Below, piece after piece: positions 17,101-23,474 of a stretch of DNA of 30,638 bases. Source of the stretch: Frankiales bacterium (GTDB lineage Bacteria; Actinomycetota; Actinomycetes; Mycobacteriales; SCTD01). The stretch spans positions 1-30,638 of the forward strand of contig JAOPWK010000112.1 of NCBI GenBank assembly GCA_025965735.1, in the 5' to 3' direction. The translations under genes were made by a program, and so were the position numbers. Numbering within the stretch: position 1 is the stretch's first letter; the number at the start of each line of letters is the position of its first letter. Under the pieces are notes generated by a model. It did no database searches. It saw only the letters and a list, made by a program, of their open reading frames with translations, and had not been told where the DNA came from.

Positions 17101-17320
17101 AGCGGCCCATGACGGCGCGGAGCACCTCAGGGTCCAGCGCCTCCCCGAGGGCGGTCGATCCGGCGACATCGCAGAACAGCAGGGTGACGGTCTTGCGCAG
17201 CTCCTGCTCGGCCGCCTTGCGCTCGACATCGCGGGGTACCCCGCATGACGGGCAGAAGCGGGCTTCCGGCGCGACCGGGTCACCGCAGGAGGTGCAGACC
17301 GGCTCGGTCAGCGTAGCCAT
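14126..17320 (-). CDS. Class III nucleotide cyclase fused to STAND-type ATPase
   Basis: This 1064-residue protein has, in order, a zinc ribbon (C9-x2-C12, C23-x2-C26), a class III cyclase domain (about 43-200), a P-loop ATPase (about 235-560) and a long helical, TPR-like C-terminus. In the cyclase, Asp51 and Asp95 (metal), Lys91 and Asp166 (base recognition) and Asn169/Arg173 (transition state) are all present, so it should make cAMP from ATP. The ATPase has Walker A GAAGMGKT (267-274) and Walker B VVTVDDVHW. Such proteins are thought to couple ligand or partner sensing to cyclase output. The ATG at 17320 has TACAGT five bases upstream, consistent with a leaderless transcript; an ATG at 17341 is the alternative. 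It is divergent from a cyclic-nucleotide-binding protein. Confidence 0.92.
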   Translation of the reverse strand: MATLTEPVCTSCGDPVAPEARFCPSCGVPRDVERKAAEQELRKTVTLLFCDVAGSTALGEALDPEVLRAVMGRYFDVAAACIDRHGGKVEKFVGDAVLAVFGIPQVREDDALRAVRAAADLQAELAVLADELLVQPGVRLSVRTGVNTGSVVAGAARAGGSFATGDAVNTAARLEQAAAAGDVLLGASTYALVRDAVDVEAVPALTAKGKAEPLPAYRLLRVHAVERGRRRRLGAPLVGRERECAALQDALARAVEVGRGQLVTVLGAAGMGKTRLVEHFVGELDEDVRVLRGRCLSYGRGITFWPIVQVLRGAAGLTGEESVPEAERALLDLLDGAPDGAAATARLLPLLGLGGEPGGSDETFWAVRTLLEHLAAQAPLVVTVDDVHWAEPTLLDLLERVRDEARDVPLLMVCQARPELLDIRPGWGGGALNATTFLLEPFGPSQTAALLHDQLGGDVSPDAAAAIEAWADGNPLFVEELAVHLIEEGRLERTADGWELNGPAGHVSVPPTVSALLSARLDRLPPDERALLETLSVIGLEVTGSEAVALSSAGHEVPVLLEGLARRDLLRRARGARRDVWAFRHVLLREAAYDSLPKAVRATLHERYADLLGASVGSAEDSASGVAGLEVHAFVGYHLEQAVRWRQELGDAAEGLAERAAGMLADAAEAAEEVDDVAAAAGLLDRAVAVSPRPDGLRRELLFRLTALRIHTGDVLSGRATAAALLELCDAAVPAVERCMAEAFDLHLRADAGDAYDPQLLADAAGWAAEHARRAGDDRRLVEALKCVISAAAMVGRWQAAEAAVQEALTTSGAKDRRTMAVWQLAAYSWGPRPIDDALRAVAVARAVPGASARSVVLMDSHEAAMLAMSGQAGRARAMGLPAERAALDFDTFTIAAGAFFFVQMHVALGDLAAAVRALDAGIEACRSSGSLSHGSTLLAWKGLLLLELHAPAEEATQALDAAQDITSPFDAMSVSMVSAGRAVLAARHGNRQAALALLGRALEVLDGTDQDLQRADQRRWLAEVPRLAGDETRRRELLEQALALYERKGHLPLADLVRRELTD

Positions 17321-17325
17321 GGCGC

Positions 17326-17331
17326 ACTGTA
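17326..17331 (-). promoter_or_regulatory. Candidate -10 box for a leaderless cyclase transcript
   Basis: On the minus strand TACAGT is followed by five bases and then the ATG at 17320. This fits TANNNT at leaderless spacing and favours 17320 over 17341 as the start. Confidence 0.4.
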
Positions 17332-17386
17332 GGACCGTCATTCCAGATCACGCCGAAGAACGGCCCCAGCGACGACGCGGCGCCGC

Positions 17387-17392
17387 TACCCT
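17387..17392 (+). promoter_or_regulatory. Candidate -10 box for the cyclic-nucleotide-binding gene
   Basis: TACCCT fits TANNNT and would give a leader of about 30 bases before the ATG at 17429. No clear -35 is seen. Confidence 0.3.
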
Positions 17393-17428
17393 CGCGCCAC
17401 CCTGTCCCCGGAGCCCCGGAGCGCCCTC

Positions 17429-17842
17429 ATGGCCAAGTCCCCGGACGTCGTCGACGCCCTCCGCACCGTGCCTCTGTTCGCCGGCCTCGACAAGCGGGCG
17501 TTGCAGCGCATGGCGGAGCGGGTCAAGCCCGTCGAGCACGCCGCGGGCAAGGAGATCGCCGCAGAGGGCGCCAGCGGGGTCGCCTTCCACCTCGTGCAGA
17601 CGGGATCGGTGGAGGTGGAGGTCAAGGGCTCCGTCGTCCGGACACTGGGACCCGGCGACCACTTCGGCGAGCTGTCCCTCATCGACGGCAAGCCCCGTTC
17701 CGCCACAGTGCGCGCCGTCGAGAACACGACGACCCTGACGATGGTCGGCTGGGAGTTCCGGCCGCTGCTGGACGACGTCGAGATCACCCGGGCCCTGCTG
17801 GTGTCCCTGGTGTCACGCCTGCGCGACGCCGAGTCCCGCTAG
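17429..17842 (+). CDS. Stand-alone cyclic nucleotide-binding domain protein
   Basis: The 137-residue protein is a single cNMP-binding beta-barrel. The phosphate-binding cassette is FGELSLIDGKPRSATV with Gly80-Glu81-Leu82 and Arg90-Ser91-Ala92, the residues that hold the ribose and cyclic phosphate, so binding should be intact. There is no HTH, kinase, channel or acetyltransferase domain, so it is not a CRP-type transcription factor and must act on a partner. It is divergent from the class III cyclase across 108 bases, which suggests it senses that cyclase's product. The ATG fits the family N-terminus DVVDALRTVPLFAGL. The partner is unknown. Confidence 0.9.
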   Translation: MAKSPDVVDALRTVPLFAGLDKRALQRMAERVKPVEHAAGKEIAAEGASGVAFHLVQTGSVEVEVKGSVVRTLGPGDHFGELSLIDGKPRSATVRAVENTTTLTMVGWEFRPLLDDVEITRALLVSLVSRLRDAESR

Positions 17843-17989
17843 CCCTCGCGGGCGCCCGGCCTGCCGCGGTCATGACGGGCGAGGCCGAGGCGGGCGGACG
17901 CTGCCGGCGCTGCGCTGATCATGAGCCAAGCATCCGCTCAGGTGTACGCAGGCAGCTGCCGCGCCCCGTCTGCGTGAGCGCGCCAAACG

Positions 17990-18845
17990 GCTGTCCACTC
18001 GTGGGCCGGTGGTTCCGCACGCCGGAATCGAGCGACTGCTCCCGCCGGCCCGGCAGCCGTGGACCAGGGATGGGCGTCCCCGCGCTATCAGCCGAGAGCT
18101 GCGGGTCCCGGCCGTCATCGTCGATCAGGCCCCTCGCCCGCAGCGCCGCGACCTCGGAGATCCGCAGCCCCGTGTCCAGCGTCACGTCGACCAGCAGCCC
18201 GGTCGCGGCCCGGTCAGCCGCGGCCGCAGGACCGACCACTCCTCTGGGCTCAGCACCCGCCCGCCGTCCGGCCGCTCCCTCGCCCGCGGCTGCGGGACCG
18301 GGTCGGCCCGGTTCAGGTCCAGCCAGCCGTTGACCCGCGCGAGCTCCAGGATCGCTGGCGGCAGCACCCGCTTGGCCAGGATCGAGCTGCGCTGGTAGTG
18401 CTCCCGCACCAGGCCGGCCTGCCACAGCCGCACGTCCTGCGGCCCGATCGTGCCGCTCCATCGCACCGAAGACCGGCAGCAACGCGTAGCGCGCGGGGCG
18501 CTCGGCTTTGGCGCCCTTGGCACGGGGCCGGCCTGTAGCGTCCCCGAGGTGGGAGGCGATGTTCTTGCAGGTCACCGGGCTCAGGTCGCCCTGCAGGGGC
18601 AGGTAGTGCTCGACGACCAGCTCCGCGAAGGTCATCGTGCCGCCGCCGGGATCGCGGTACCGCGCCCGGTCGATCTTGCTCTGCACGGCGCGGGCGGCAT
18701 CGAAGGCCTCCTGCCAGCTGGCCCGCCCGGGCACCGACGGGCGCTTGCCCGACGACAGGGTGTAGCGGCCGATGTAGCGCGTCCCCCTTCGCGCCGTCCC
18801 GGCGTTGGACGCTGACGCCCCGGTGGCTCAGCGCCGCCGGCCGCG
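17990..18845 (-). pseudogene. Decayed tyrosine site-specific integrase
   Basis: Pieces of a phage-type integrase lie in alternating minus-strand frames. Near 18830-18790 there is HRGVSVQRRDGAKG, then after a shift RYIGRYTLSSGKRPSVPG. The core-binding domain follows (TMTFAELVVEHYLPLQ, ending at FGAMER near 18465). A shift near 18460 leads to GPQDVRLWQAGLVREHYQRS and RVLSPEEWSVLRPRLTG, and another near 18210 to DVTLDTGLRISEVAAL, which holds the first catalytic Arg. The remaining catalytic His-x-x-Arg and Tyr are not visible. At least three frameshifts and a lost C-terminus make it non-functional. No intact att site or tRNA gene was seen beside it. Boundaries are approximate. Confidence 0.82.
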
Positions 18846-19324
18846 GCCCATGCCGTCCCGCCGGCGGGCCGCTCCCGCAGCGCTTCTGCAAGCTCCGGCC
18901 ATCGGTCCTCGCCCCACCCGTCGCGACAGTTCCCGGGGCCGACCGTAAGGACCAGCACAAGTGAGAAGAGTTTCAGGTTCCGACGCGGTATCACGCTGCA
19001 CAGACAGCGCGTACAACTGCGTCGGCCGAAGGAGCACCGGCCTGCCGTTCAGTCCGCCGGCGGTTCGTGACGGACAGCGCCGACGGTCCGCCTCAGAACG
19101 TCTGCGGATGCCGTGAGTCCGCGGGGGCTGTCGCACGCGCCTCCCGTGTGCGCAGCTGTGCGGCGGCTCGTTGCCGAGGCGTCAGTCCGACCATGCAGGG
19201 GTGACGTCGTGGCGGTGCTCATCTCCGAGGCGTCTACCCGAAGGCAGGGCCGTCCCGTGCGGGGCAGCCGGGCCGGGCGACCGGGGGAGCGAGGCGGGTC
19301 CGACGCGCCCGCCCGGGCCCTGCG
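18846..19324. other. Gene-free region beside the integrase relic
   Basis: About 480 bases with no convincing gene on either strand; open frames here do not resemble proteins I know. It contains only the candidate EamA terminator at 19293-19313 and could be leftover DNA of the element that carried the integrase. Confidence 0.5.
19293..19313 (-). terminator. Candidate terminator of the EamA transporter gene
   Basis: GGCGGG (19293-19298) and CCCGCC (19308-19313) pair around a nine-base loop, 12 bases past the transporter stop on the minus strand. There is no T tract. Confidence 0.45.
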
Positions 19325-20269
19325 TCAGGCGCTTGTGCGGCGCACCCGGGTGCGGACCGCGCTGCGCGCGCACAGGATCACGACCACGCCGCCCACGACG
19401 GTCGCCCAGCCAAGGTCCTCGCCCAGGAGCAGCGTCGCCCACAGAATGCTCAGGACCGGCTGCACCAGCTGCACCTGGCTCACCTGCGCCATCGGACCGA
19501 TGCCCAGGCCGCGGTACCAGGCGAAGAAGCCGAGGAACATGCTCACGCAGGCCAGGTAGGCGAAGGCCAGCCACTGGGAGCCGGTGGCCGACGGCGGTGC
19601 CTGCACGACGGCGAGCCCGGTCAGGACAGCCATCAGCGGCGCGGCGAGCACCAGCGCCCACGACACGGTCTGCCAGGCGCCGACCTCCCTGGCCAGCAGA
19701 CCCCCTTCGGCGTAGCCGATCGCTGCCGCCAGGACGGCTCCGAGCAGCAGCAGGTCAGCCCAGTGCAGCGCGCCGAGCCCGCCGTTCTGCAGGCCGGCGA
19801 ACGTCCCCACCGCCACAACCCCGAGGCCGGCGGACATCCAGAACCGCCCGGTCGCCCGCTCGCTGCCGCGCAGCACGGCCACGACGGCGGTGGCTGCCGG
19901 CAGCAGTCCGATGACCAGCGCCGCGTGCCCGGCGGGTGCCTGCGTCAGGGCGTACGAGGTGAGCAGCGGGAAGCCGACCACGACGCCACCGGCGACGACG
20001 CCCAGGCGGAGCCACTGGCCGCGGACCGGTAGCCGCTGCCGGGTCGCGACCAGGCAGCCGGCGGCCAGCACCGCCGCCACGACCGCCCGACCGGCACCGA
20101 CGAACAGCGGTGACAGGCCGCCCCCCGCCGCGACCCGGGTGAACGGGACGGTGAAGGAGAAGGCGGTGACGCCGAGCAGTCCCCAGGCCAGCCCCGACCC
20201 GACCTGCCGCTGCCGGCCGGGGGATAACGGAACGGGAGAATGATCGATAGCGCTACTCTGCTGCGTCAT
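19325..20269 (-). CDS. EamA/DMT-family transporter
   Basis: The 314-residue protein has about ten hydrophobic helices in two repeats, the drug/metabolite transporter layout. The first repeat holds FSFTVPFTRVAAGGGLSPLF and ALTQAPAGHAALVIGLLPA; the second holds YLACVSMFLGFFAWYRGLG and QVQLVQPVLSILWATLLLGE, the EamA signature end. It most likely exports an amino acid or related metabolite. The start is the ATG at 20269, which shares bases with the ATG of the divergent MocR regulator (CATG). Codon 15 is TTA (20227-20225), rare in such GC-rich DNA. The divergent regulator probably controls it. Confidence 0.9.
   Translation of the reverse strand: MTQQSSAIDHSPVPLSPGRQRQVGSGLAWGLLGVTAFSFTVPFTRVAAGGGLSPLFVGAGRAVVAAVLAAGCLVATRQRLPVRGQWLRLGVVAGGVVVGFPLLTSYALTQAPAGHAALVIGLLPAATAVVAVLRGSERATGRFWMSAGLGVVAVGTFAGLQNGGLGALHWADLLLLGAVLAAAIGYAEGGLLAREVGAWQTVSWALVLAAPLMAVLTGLAVVQAPPSATGSQWLAFAYLACVSMFLGFFAWYRGLGIGPMAQVSQVQLVQPVLSILWATLLLGEDLGWATVVGGVVVILCARSAVRTRVRRTSA
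20254..20259 (+). promoter_or_regulatory. Candidate -10 box for leaderless mocR transcript
   Basis: TACTCT fits TANNNT and lies eight bases before the ATG at 20268, so transcription would begin at or next to the start codon. It lies inside the coding sequence of the divergent transporter. Confidence 0.45.
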
Positions 20270-21677
20270 GTCCCAGGATAGTGCAGGCCGCATCGTCCAG
20301 GCGCTGCACGCCTGGCTCGCTGCGGCGCCGCCGGGAGCGCAGCTGCCGTCCAACCGGGCGCTCACGCTCGAGCATGGTGCCAGCCCCGTCACCGTGCAGA
20401 AGGCGATCCGGCAGCTGACCTCGCTCGGGCTGGTCGAGAGCCGGCCCGGTGTCGGCACGTTCGTGCGCGCGGCGCCCCAGCCCAGGCCGGCGGACCTCTC
20501 CTGGCAGACGGCATCACTCGGGGCACCGCAGGCGCGGCTGTCGGTGCTGTCGTCCACGCATCGCGCGGCGGTGCCCGATGCCATCGCGCTGCACTCGGGC
20601 TACCCGAGCCAGGACCTGCTGCCCGGCCGGCTGGTCCGGGCGGCGCTGGCCAGAGCCTCGCGCTCGGAGGTGGCGCTGGCACGGTCACCCGTGGCGGGAC
20701 TGCCCGACCTGCAGGCGTGGTTCGCCGGCCAGGTCGCTGCCGGCGCGCCCGTCGGGGTCACACCACCGTCCGCGCGCGACGTCCTGGTCATCGCCGGCAG
20801 CCAGAGCGGCCTCAGCTCGATCTTCCGTGCGCTGGTGGGCCGGGGCGCGCCGCTGCTCATCGAGTCGCCGACCTACTGGGGCGCCCTGCTGGCGGCCGAG
20901 CAGGCCGGCGTCACGCTCGTGCCCATCCCGACCGGACCGGACGGACCGGACCCGGACGACGTGGAGCGCGCCCTCAGCGCGACCGGCGCCCGCGCGTTCT
21001 ACGCCCAGCCCAGCTTCGCCAACCCCACCGGCACGCAGTGGTCGCCGCAGACGAGCCGGGCGGTGCTGGATGCGGTGCGGGCGCACGGCGCCTTCCTGGT
21101 CGAGGACGACTGGGCGCACGACCTGGGCATCGAGGCCGACCCGCAGCCGCTGGTGCGCCTCGACGACGACGGCCACGTCATCTACCTGCGGTCGCTGACC
21201 AAGTCGGTCTCCCCGGCGCTGCGCGTCGCCGCGGTCATCGCGCGCGGCCCGGCCCGCGCCCGGATCCTGGCCGACCGGGCAGCCGAGAGCATGTATGTCA
21301 GCGGCGTGCTGCAGGCAGCCGCGCTGGACGTCGTGACGCAGCCCGGCTGGCGCAGCCACCTGCGGGTGCTGCGCCAGAACCTGCGGACCCGGCGAGACCT
21401 GCTGCTGGACAGCCTGCGGGAGCACGCGCCGCAGGTGAGCGTCGAGCACGTCCCGCCCGGCGGGCTGAACCTGTGGGTCCGGCTGCCGGACGGCACCGAC
21501 TCCGACCAGCTCGTGCGCGAGTGCGAGGTGCAGCGCCTGCTCGTCGCGCCCGGGAACGAGTGGTTTCCCGCCGAGCCCTCCGGCCCCTACCTCCGCCTCA
21601 ACTACTCCGCCGCGCCCGCCGAGCAGCTCTCGGCGGCCGGCGAGGTGCTCGGCAGAGCGCTCCGCACCGTCTTGTAG
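20268..21677 (+). CDS. MocR-type regulator (GntR HTH fused to aminotransferase fold)
   Basis: The 469-residue protein joins an N-terminal GntR winged helix (about 1-70; SNRALTLEHGASPVTVQKAI is the recognition region, ending GVGTFVR) to a class I aminotransferase-like domain (about 95-469). YLRSLTKSVSPALRVA provides the PLP-binding lysine, Lys312; NPTGTQWSP is the usual substrate-loop motif. MocR regulators sense PLP or an amino compound through this domain. The ATG at 20268 overlaps the ATG of the divergent EamA transporter, so it very likely controls that gene and itself. The gene may be leaderless. The ligand is unknown. Confidence 0.93.
   Translation: MSQDSAGRIVQALHAWLAAAPPGAQLPSNRALTLEHGASPVTVQKAIRQLTSLGLVESRPGVGTFVRAAPQPRPADLSWQTASLGAPQARLSVLSSTHRAAVPDAIALHSGYPSQDLLPGRLVRAALARASRSEVALARSPVAGLPDLQAWFAGQVAAGAPVGVTPPSARDVLVIAGSQSGLSSIFRALVGRGAPLLIESPTYWGALLAAEQAGVTLVPIPTGPDGPDPDDVERALSATGARAFYAQPSFANPTGTQWSPQTSRAVLDAVRAHGAFLVEDDWAHDLGIEADPQPLVRLDDDGHVIYLRSLTKSVSPALRVAAVIARGPARARILADRAAESMYVSGVLQAAALDVVTQPGWRSHLRVLRQNLRTRRDLLLDSLREHAPQVSVEHVPPGGLNLWVRLPDGTDSDQLVRECEVQRLLVAPGNEWFPAEPSGPYLRLNYSAAPAEQLSAAGEVLGRALRTVL
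20275..20280 (-). promoter_or_regulatory. Candidate -10 box for leaderless eamA transcript
   Basis: On the minus strand TATCCT lies five bases before the transporter ATG at 20269. It sits inside the first codons of the divergent regulator gene. Confidence 0.45.
20281..20309. promoter_or_regulatory. Inverted repeat, candidate MocR operator
   Basis: GTGCAG (20281-20286) and CTGCAC (20304-20309) form an inverted repeat just upstream of the transporter -10 box and within the regulator's own coding start. Position suits control of the transporter, but no binding is shown. Confidence 0.3.
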
Positions 21678-21773
21678 CCGGTCCACCCGGTGCGGGGCGT
21701 GGTGACGTCGGCGACGCGAACGTGCTGCCTCGGAGCGCAGGCTGCCGCAGCAGGTCCATGGCCGGGCAGACCG

Positions 21774-21795
21774 GCTGTCCACTTTCAGGGACAGC
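21774..21795. terminator. Candidate bidirectional terminator between mocR-type gene and lysE
   Basis: GCTGTCC (21774-21780) and GGACAGC (21789-21795) pair perfectly around an eight-base loop in the gap between two convergent stops (21677 and 21812). No T tract follows in either direction, so the call rests on stem and position. Confidence 0.45.
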
Positions 21796-21811
21796 GGCCG
21801 GGCGGCGGCTG

Positions 21812-22426
21812 TCAGCCTGCGCGCAGGAGGCCGACGGCCAGCAGCGCCATGACGACCGCGATGCCGCCGTCCAGCACGCGCCAGGCGGCGGGGCGGGCGA
21901 AGACCGGCCGCAACAGTCGCGCGCCGGCGCCCAGCGCGCTGAACCACAGCACGCTGCCCACGGCGGCTCCTGCGCCGAAGTGCCAGCGCAGCGGACCGTG
22001 TGCCGCCGCGACCGATCCCAGGAGCACCACGGTGTCCAGGTAGACGTGCGGGTTGAGCCAGGTGAGCGCGCACGCCGTCAGCACCGTCGGCACGAGCGGC
22101 GTACGCCGGCCGGCCTCGGCAACCAGCGCACCCGCGGGACGCGCAGCCCGGCGCAGGGCAACCACCGCGTACGCCAACAGGAACGCCGCTCCCGCCCAGC
22201 GCAGGACCGTCACCAGCTCCGGCACGCGGTCGAGCAGGGCGCCGGTGCCGGCGACCCCGGCGGTGATCAGGACGAGGTCGGACATCGCGCACACGGCGAC
22301 GACGGCGGGCACGTGCTCACCGCGCAGGCCCTGCCTCAGGACGAAGGCGTTCTGGGCGCCGATGGCGACGATGAGGGCCAGGCCGAGGCCCATCCCGGAG
22401 AAGGCGGCCAGCAGGGCGGGGGTCAT
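21812..22426 (-). CDS. lysE: LysE/ArgO-family basic amino acid exporter
   Basis: The 204-residue membrane protein has about six hydrophobic helices. GLALIVAIGAQNAFVLRQGL near the N-terminus is the LysE/ArgO signature, and TWLNPHVYLDTVVLLGS is the second conserved block. It should export lysine and/or arginine, relieving internal excess. The ATG at 22426 gives the usual MTPALLAAFSGMG start; open codons extend upstream to 22462 but are not family-like. It is divergent from a LysR regulator of the ArgP/LysG type across 70 bases, the classic lysG-lysE arrangement. Lysine versus arginine cannot be decided from sequence, so the symbol is by family. Confidence 0.9.
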   Translation of the reverse strand: MTPALLAAFSGMGLGLALIVAIGAQNAFVLRQGLRGEHVPAVVAVCAMSDLVLITAGVAGTGALLDRVPELVTVLRWAGAAFLLAYAVVALRRAARPAGALVAEAGRRTPLVPTVLTACALTWLNPHVYLDTVVLLGSVAAAHGPLRWHFGAGAAVGSVLWFSALGAGARLLRPVFARPAAWRVLDGGIAVVMALLAVGLLRAG

Positions 22427-22453
22427 GGGACCAGCCTGTCCCGCTGCTCGTGC

Positions 22454-22497
22454 TGAAGCCAAACAAATGATCCTTGCGCGACGTTAGCCTGGCTTCA
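22454..22497. promoter_or_regulatory. Perfect 8-bp inverted repeat in the lysE-lysG intergenic region
   Basis: TGAAGCCA (22454-22461) and TGGCTTCA (22490-22497) are exact inverse repeats separated by 28 bases, and the second arm reaches the A of the lysG start codon. It is a candidate regulator site controlling both genes. Confidence 0.4.
22485..22490 (+). promoter_or_regulatory. Candidate -10 box for leaderless lysG transcript
   Basis: TAGCCT fits TANNNT and is six bases before the ATG at 22497, the leaderless spacing. Its last base is the first base of the inverted-repeat arm. Confidence 0.4.
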
Positions 22498-23378
22498 TGG
22501 ATCTCGATCTCGGCCAGCTGAGAGCGCTGCGTGCCGCCGTGGACACGGGGACGCTCGACGCGGCCGCGCGTGCCCTGCACGTCACGCCCTCCGCCATCAG
22601 CCAGCGGCTCAAGGCGCTGGAGCAGGCGGCCGGGCGGGTGCTTCTCGTCCGCTCGCGGCCGGTCCGGGTGACCGAGCACGGTGCCGCGGTGCTGCGGCTG
22701 GCCCGAGAGCTCGAGCTGCTGACGGCCGACACCGCCCGCGAACTCGCCGACGCGCCGGGTCCGGTGCCGCTGCAGATCGCCGTCAACGCGGACTCGCTGT
22801 CCACCTGGCTGCTGCCGGCCCTGGCGCCCCTGCGCGGGCAGATCCTGCTGGACCTGCACCGGGCCGACCAGGACGACACCGCCGCACTCCTGCGCGACGG
22901 CACCGTGCTCGCGGCCGTCACCGCCGCCGCGACCCCTGTGCCCGGCTGCACCTCGACGCCGCTGGGGCTCATGCGCTACCGGCCTGTCGCCGTCCCCCAT
23001 TTCGTCGAGCGCTGGCTCCCGGCCGGCGCCACCGCTGCCGGCCTGGCCCGGGCTCCGGTCCTCCACTTCGACCGCGACGACGAGCTGCAGCGGACGTGGC
23101 TCCGGCGCCGGACGCGGGGCAGAGCCGACCCGCCCGCGCACCACGTCCCCTCGACGGAGGGCTTCGTGCAGGCGGTGCTCGCCGGGCTGGGCTGGGGCAT
23201 GCTCAGCGACCTCCAGCTGGCCCAGCCGGGACTGCGCTCGCAGGTCGTCCTGCTGGACGCGCGGGCCCGCGTCGACGTGCCGCTGTACTGGCAGCGGTGG
23301 AGGGTGCGCTCAGCCTCGCTCGAGCGTCTGAGCGAGGTTGTCCTGGCCGGTGCGCGACAGGCGCTGCCGCAGCACTGA
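22497..23378 (+). CDS. lysG: LysR-family regulator of the LysG/ArgP type
   Basis: The 293-residue protein has a LysR winged helix (about 1-60; LDAAARALHVTPSAISQRLK is the HTH) and an effector-binding domain (about 90-290). LQIAVNADSLSTWLLPAL is typical of the ArgP/IciA/LysG branch, which binds lysine, arginine or related ligands and turns on the exporter gene. FVQAVLAGLGWGMLSDLQ is the usual late conserved block. It is divergent from lysE, matching the known Corynebacterium pair. The ATG at 22497 has a leaderless-type promoter. Ligand specificity is inferred from context only. Confidence 0.92.
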   Translation: MDLDLGQLRALRAAVDTGTLDAAARALHVTPSAISQRLKALEQAAGRVLLVRSRPVRVTEHGAAVLRLARELELLTADTARELADAPGPVPLQIAVNADSLSTWLLPALAPLRGQILLDLHRADQDDTAALLRDGTVLAAVTAAATPVPGCTSTPLGLMRYRPVAVPHFVERWLPAGATAAGLARAPVLHFDRDDELQRTWLRRRTRGRADPPAHHVPSTEGFVQAVLAGLGWGMLSDLQLAQPGLRSQVVLLDARARVDVPLYWQRWRVRSASLERLSEVVLAGARQALPQH

Positions 23379-23474
23379 CGCTTGCGGGACGGCACGGCTG
23401 CCCGGCAGCGCAGCCAGGCGTGGCCGACCAGGCGGTCGCGTAGCCGTTCGGCGGGGGGCGCGTACTGAGAGACT

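Noticed and set aside
17843..19324. Intact integrative element with tRNA target
   Set aside because: No tRNA-like cloverleaf, direct repeat or intact integrase could be found.
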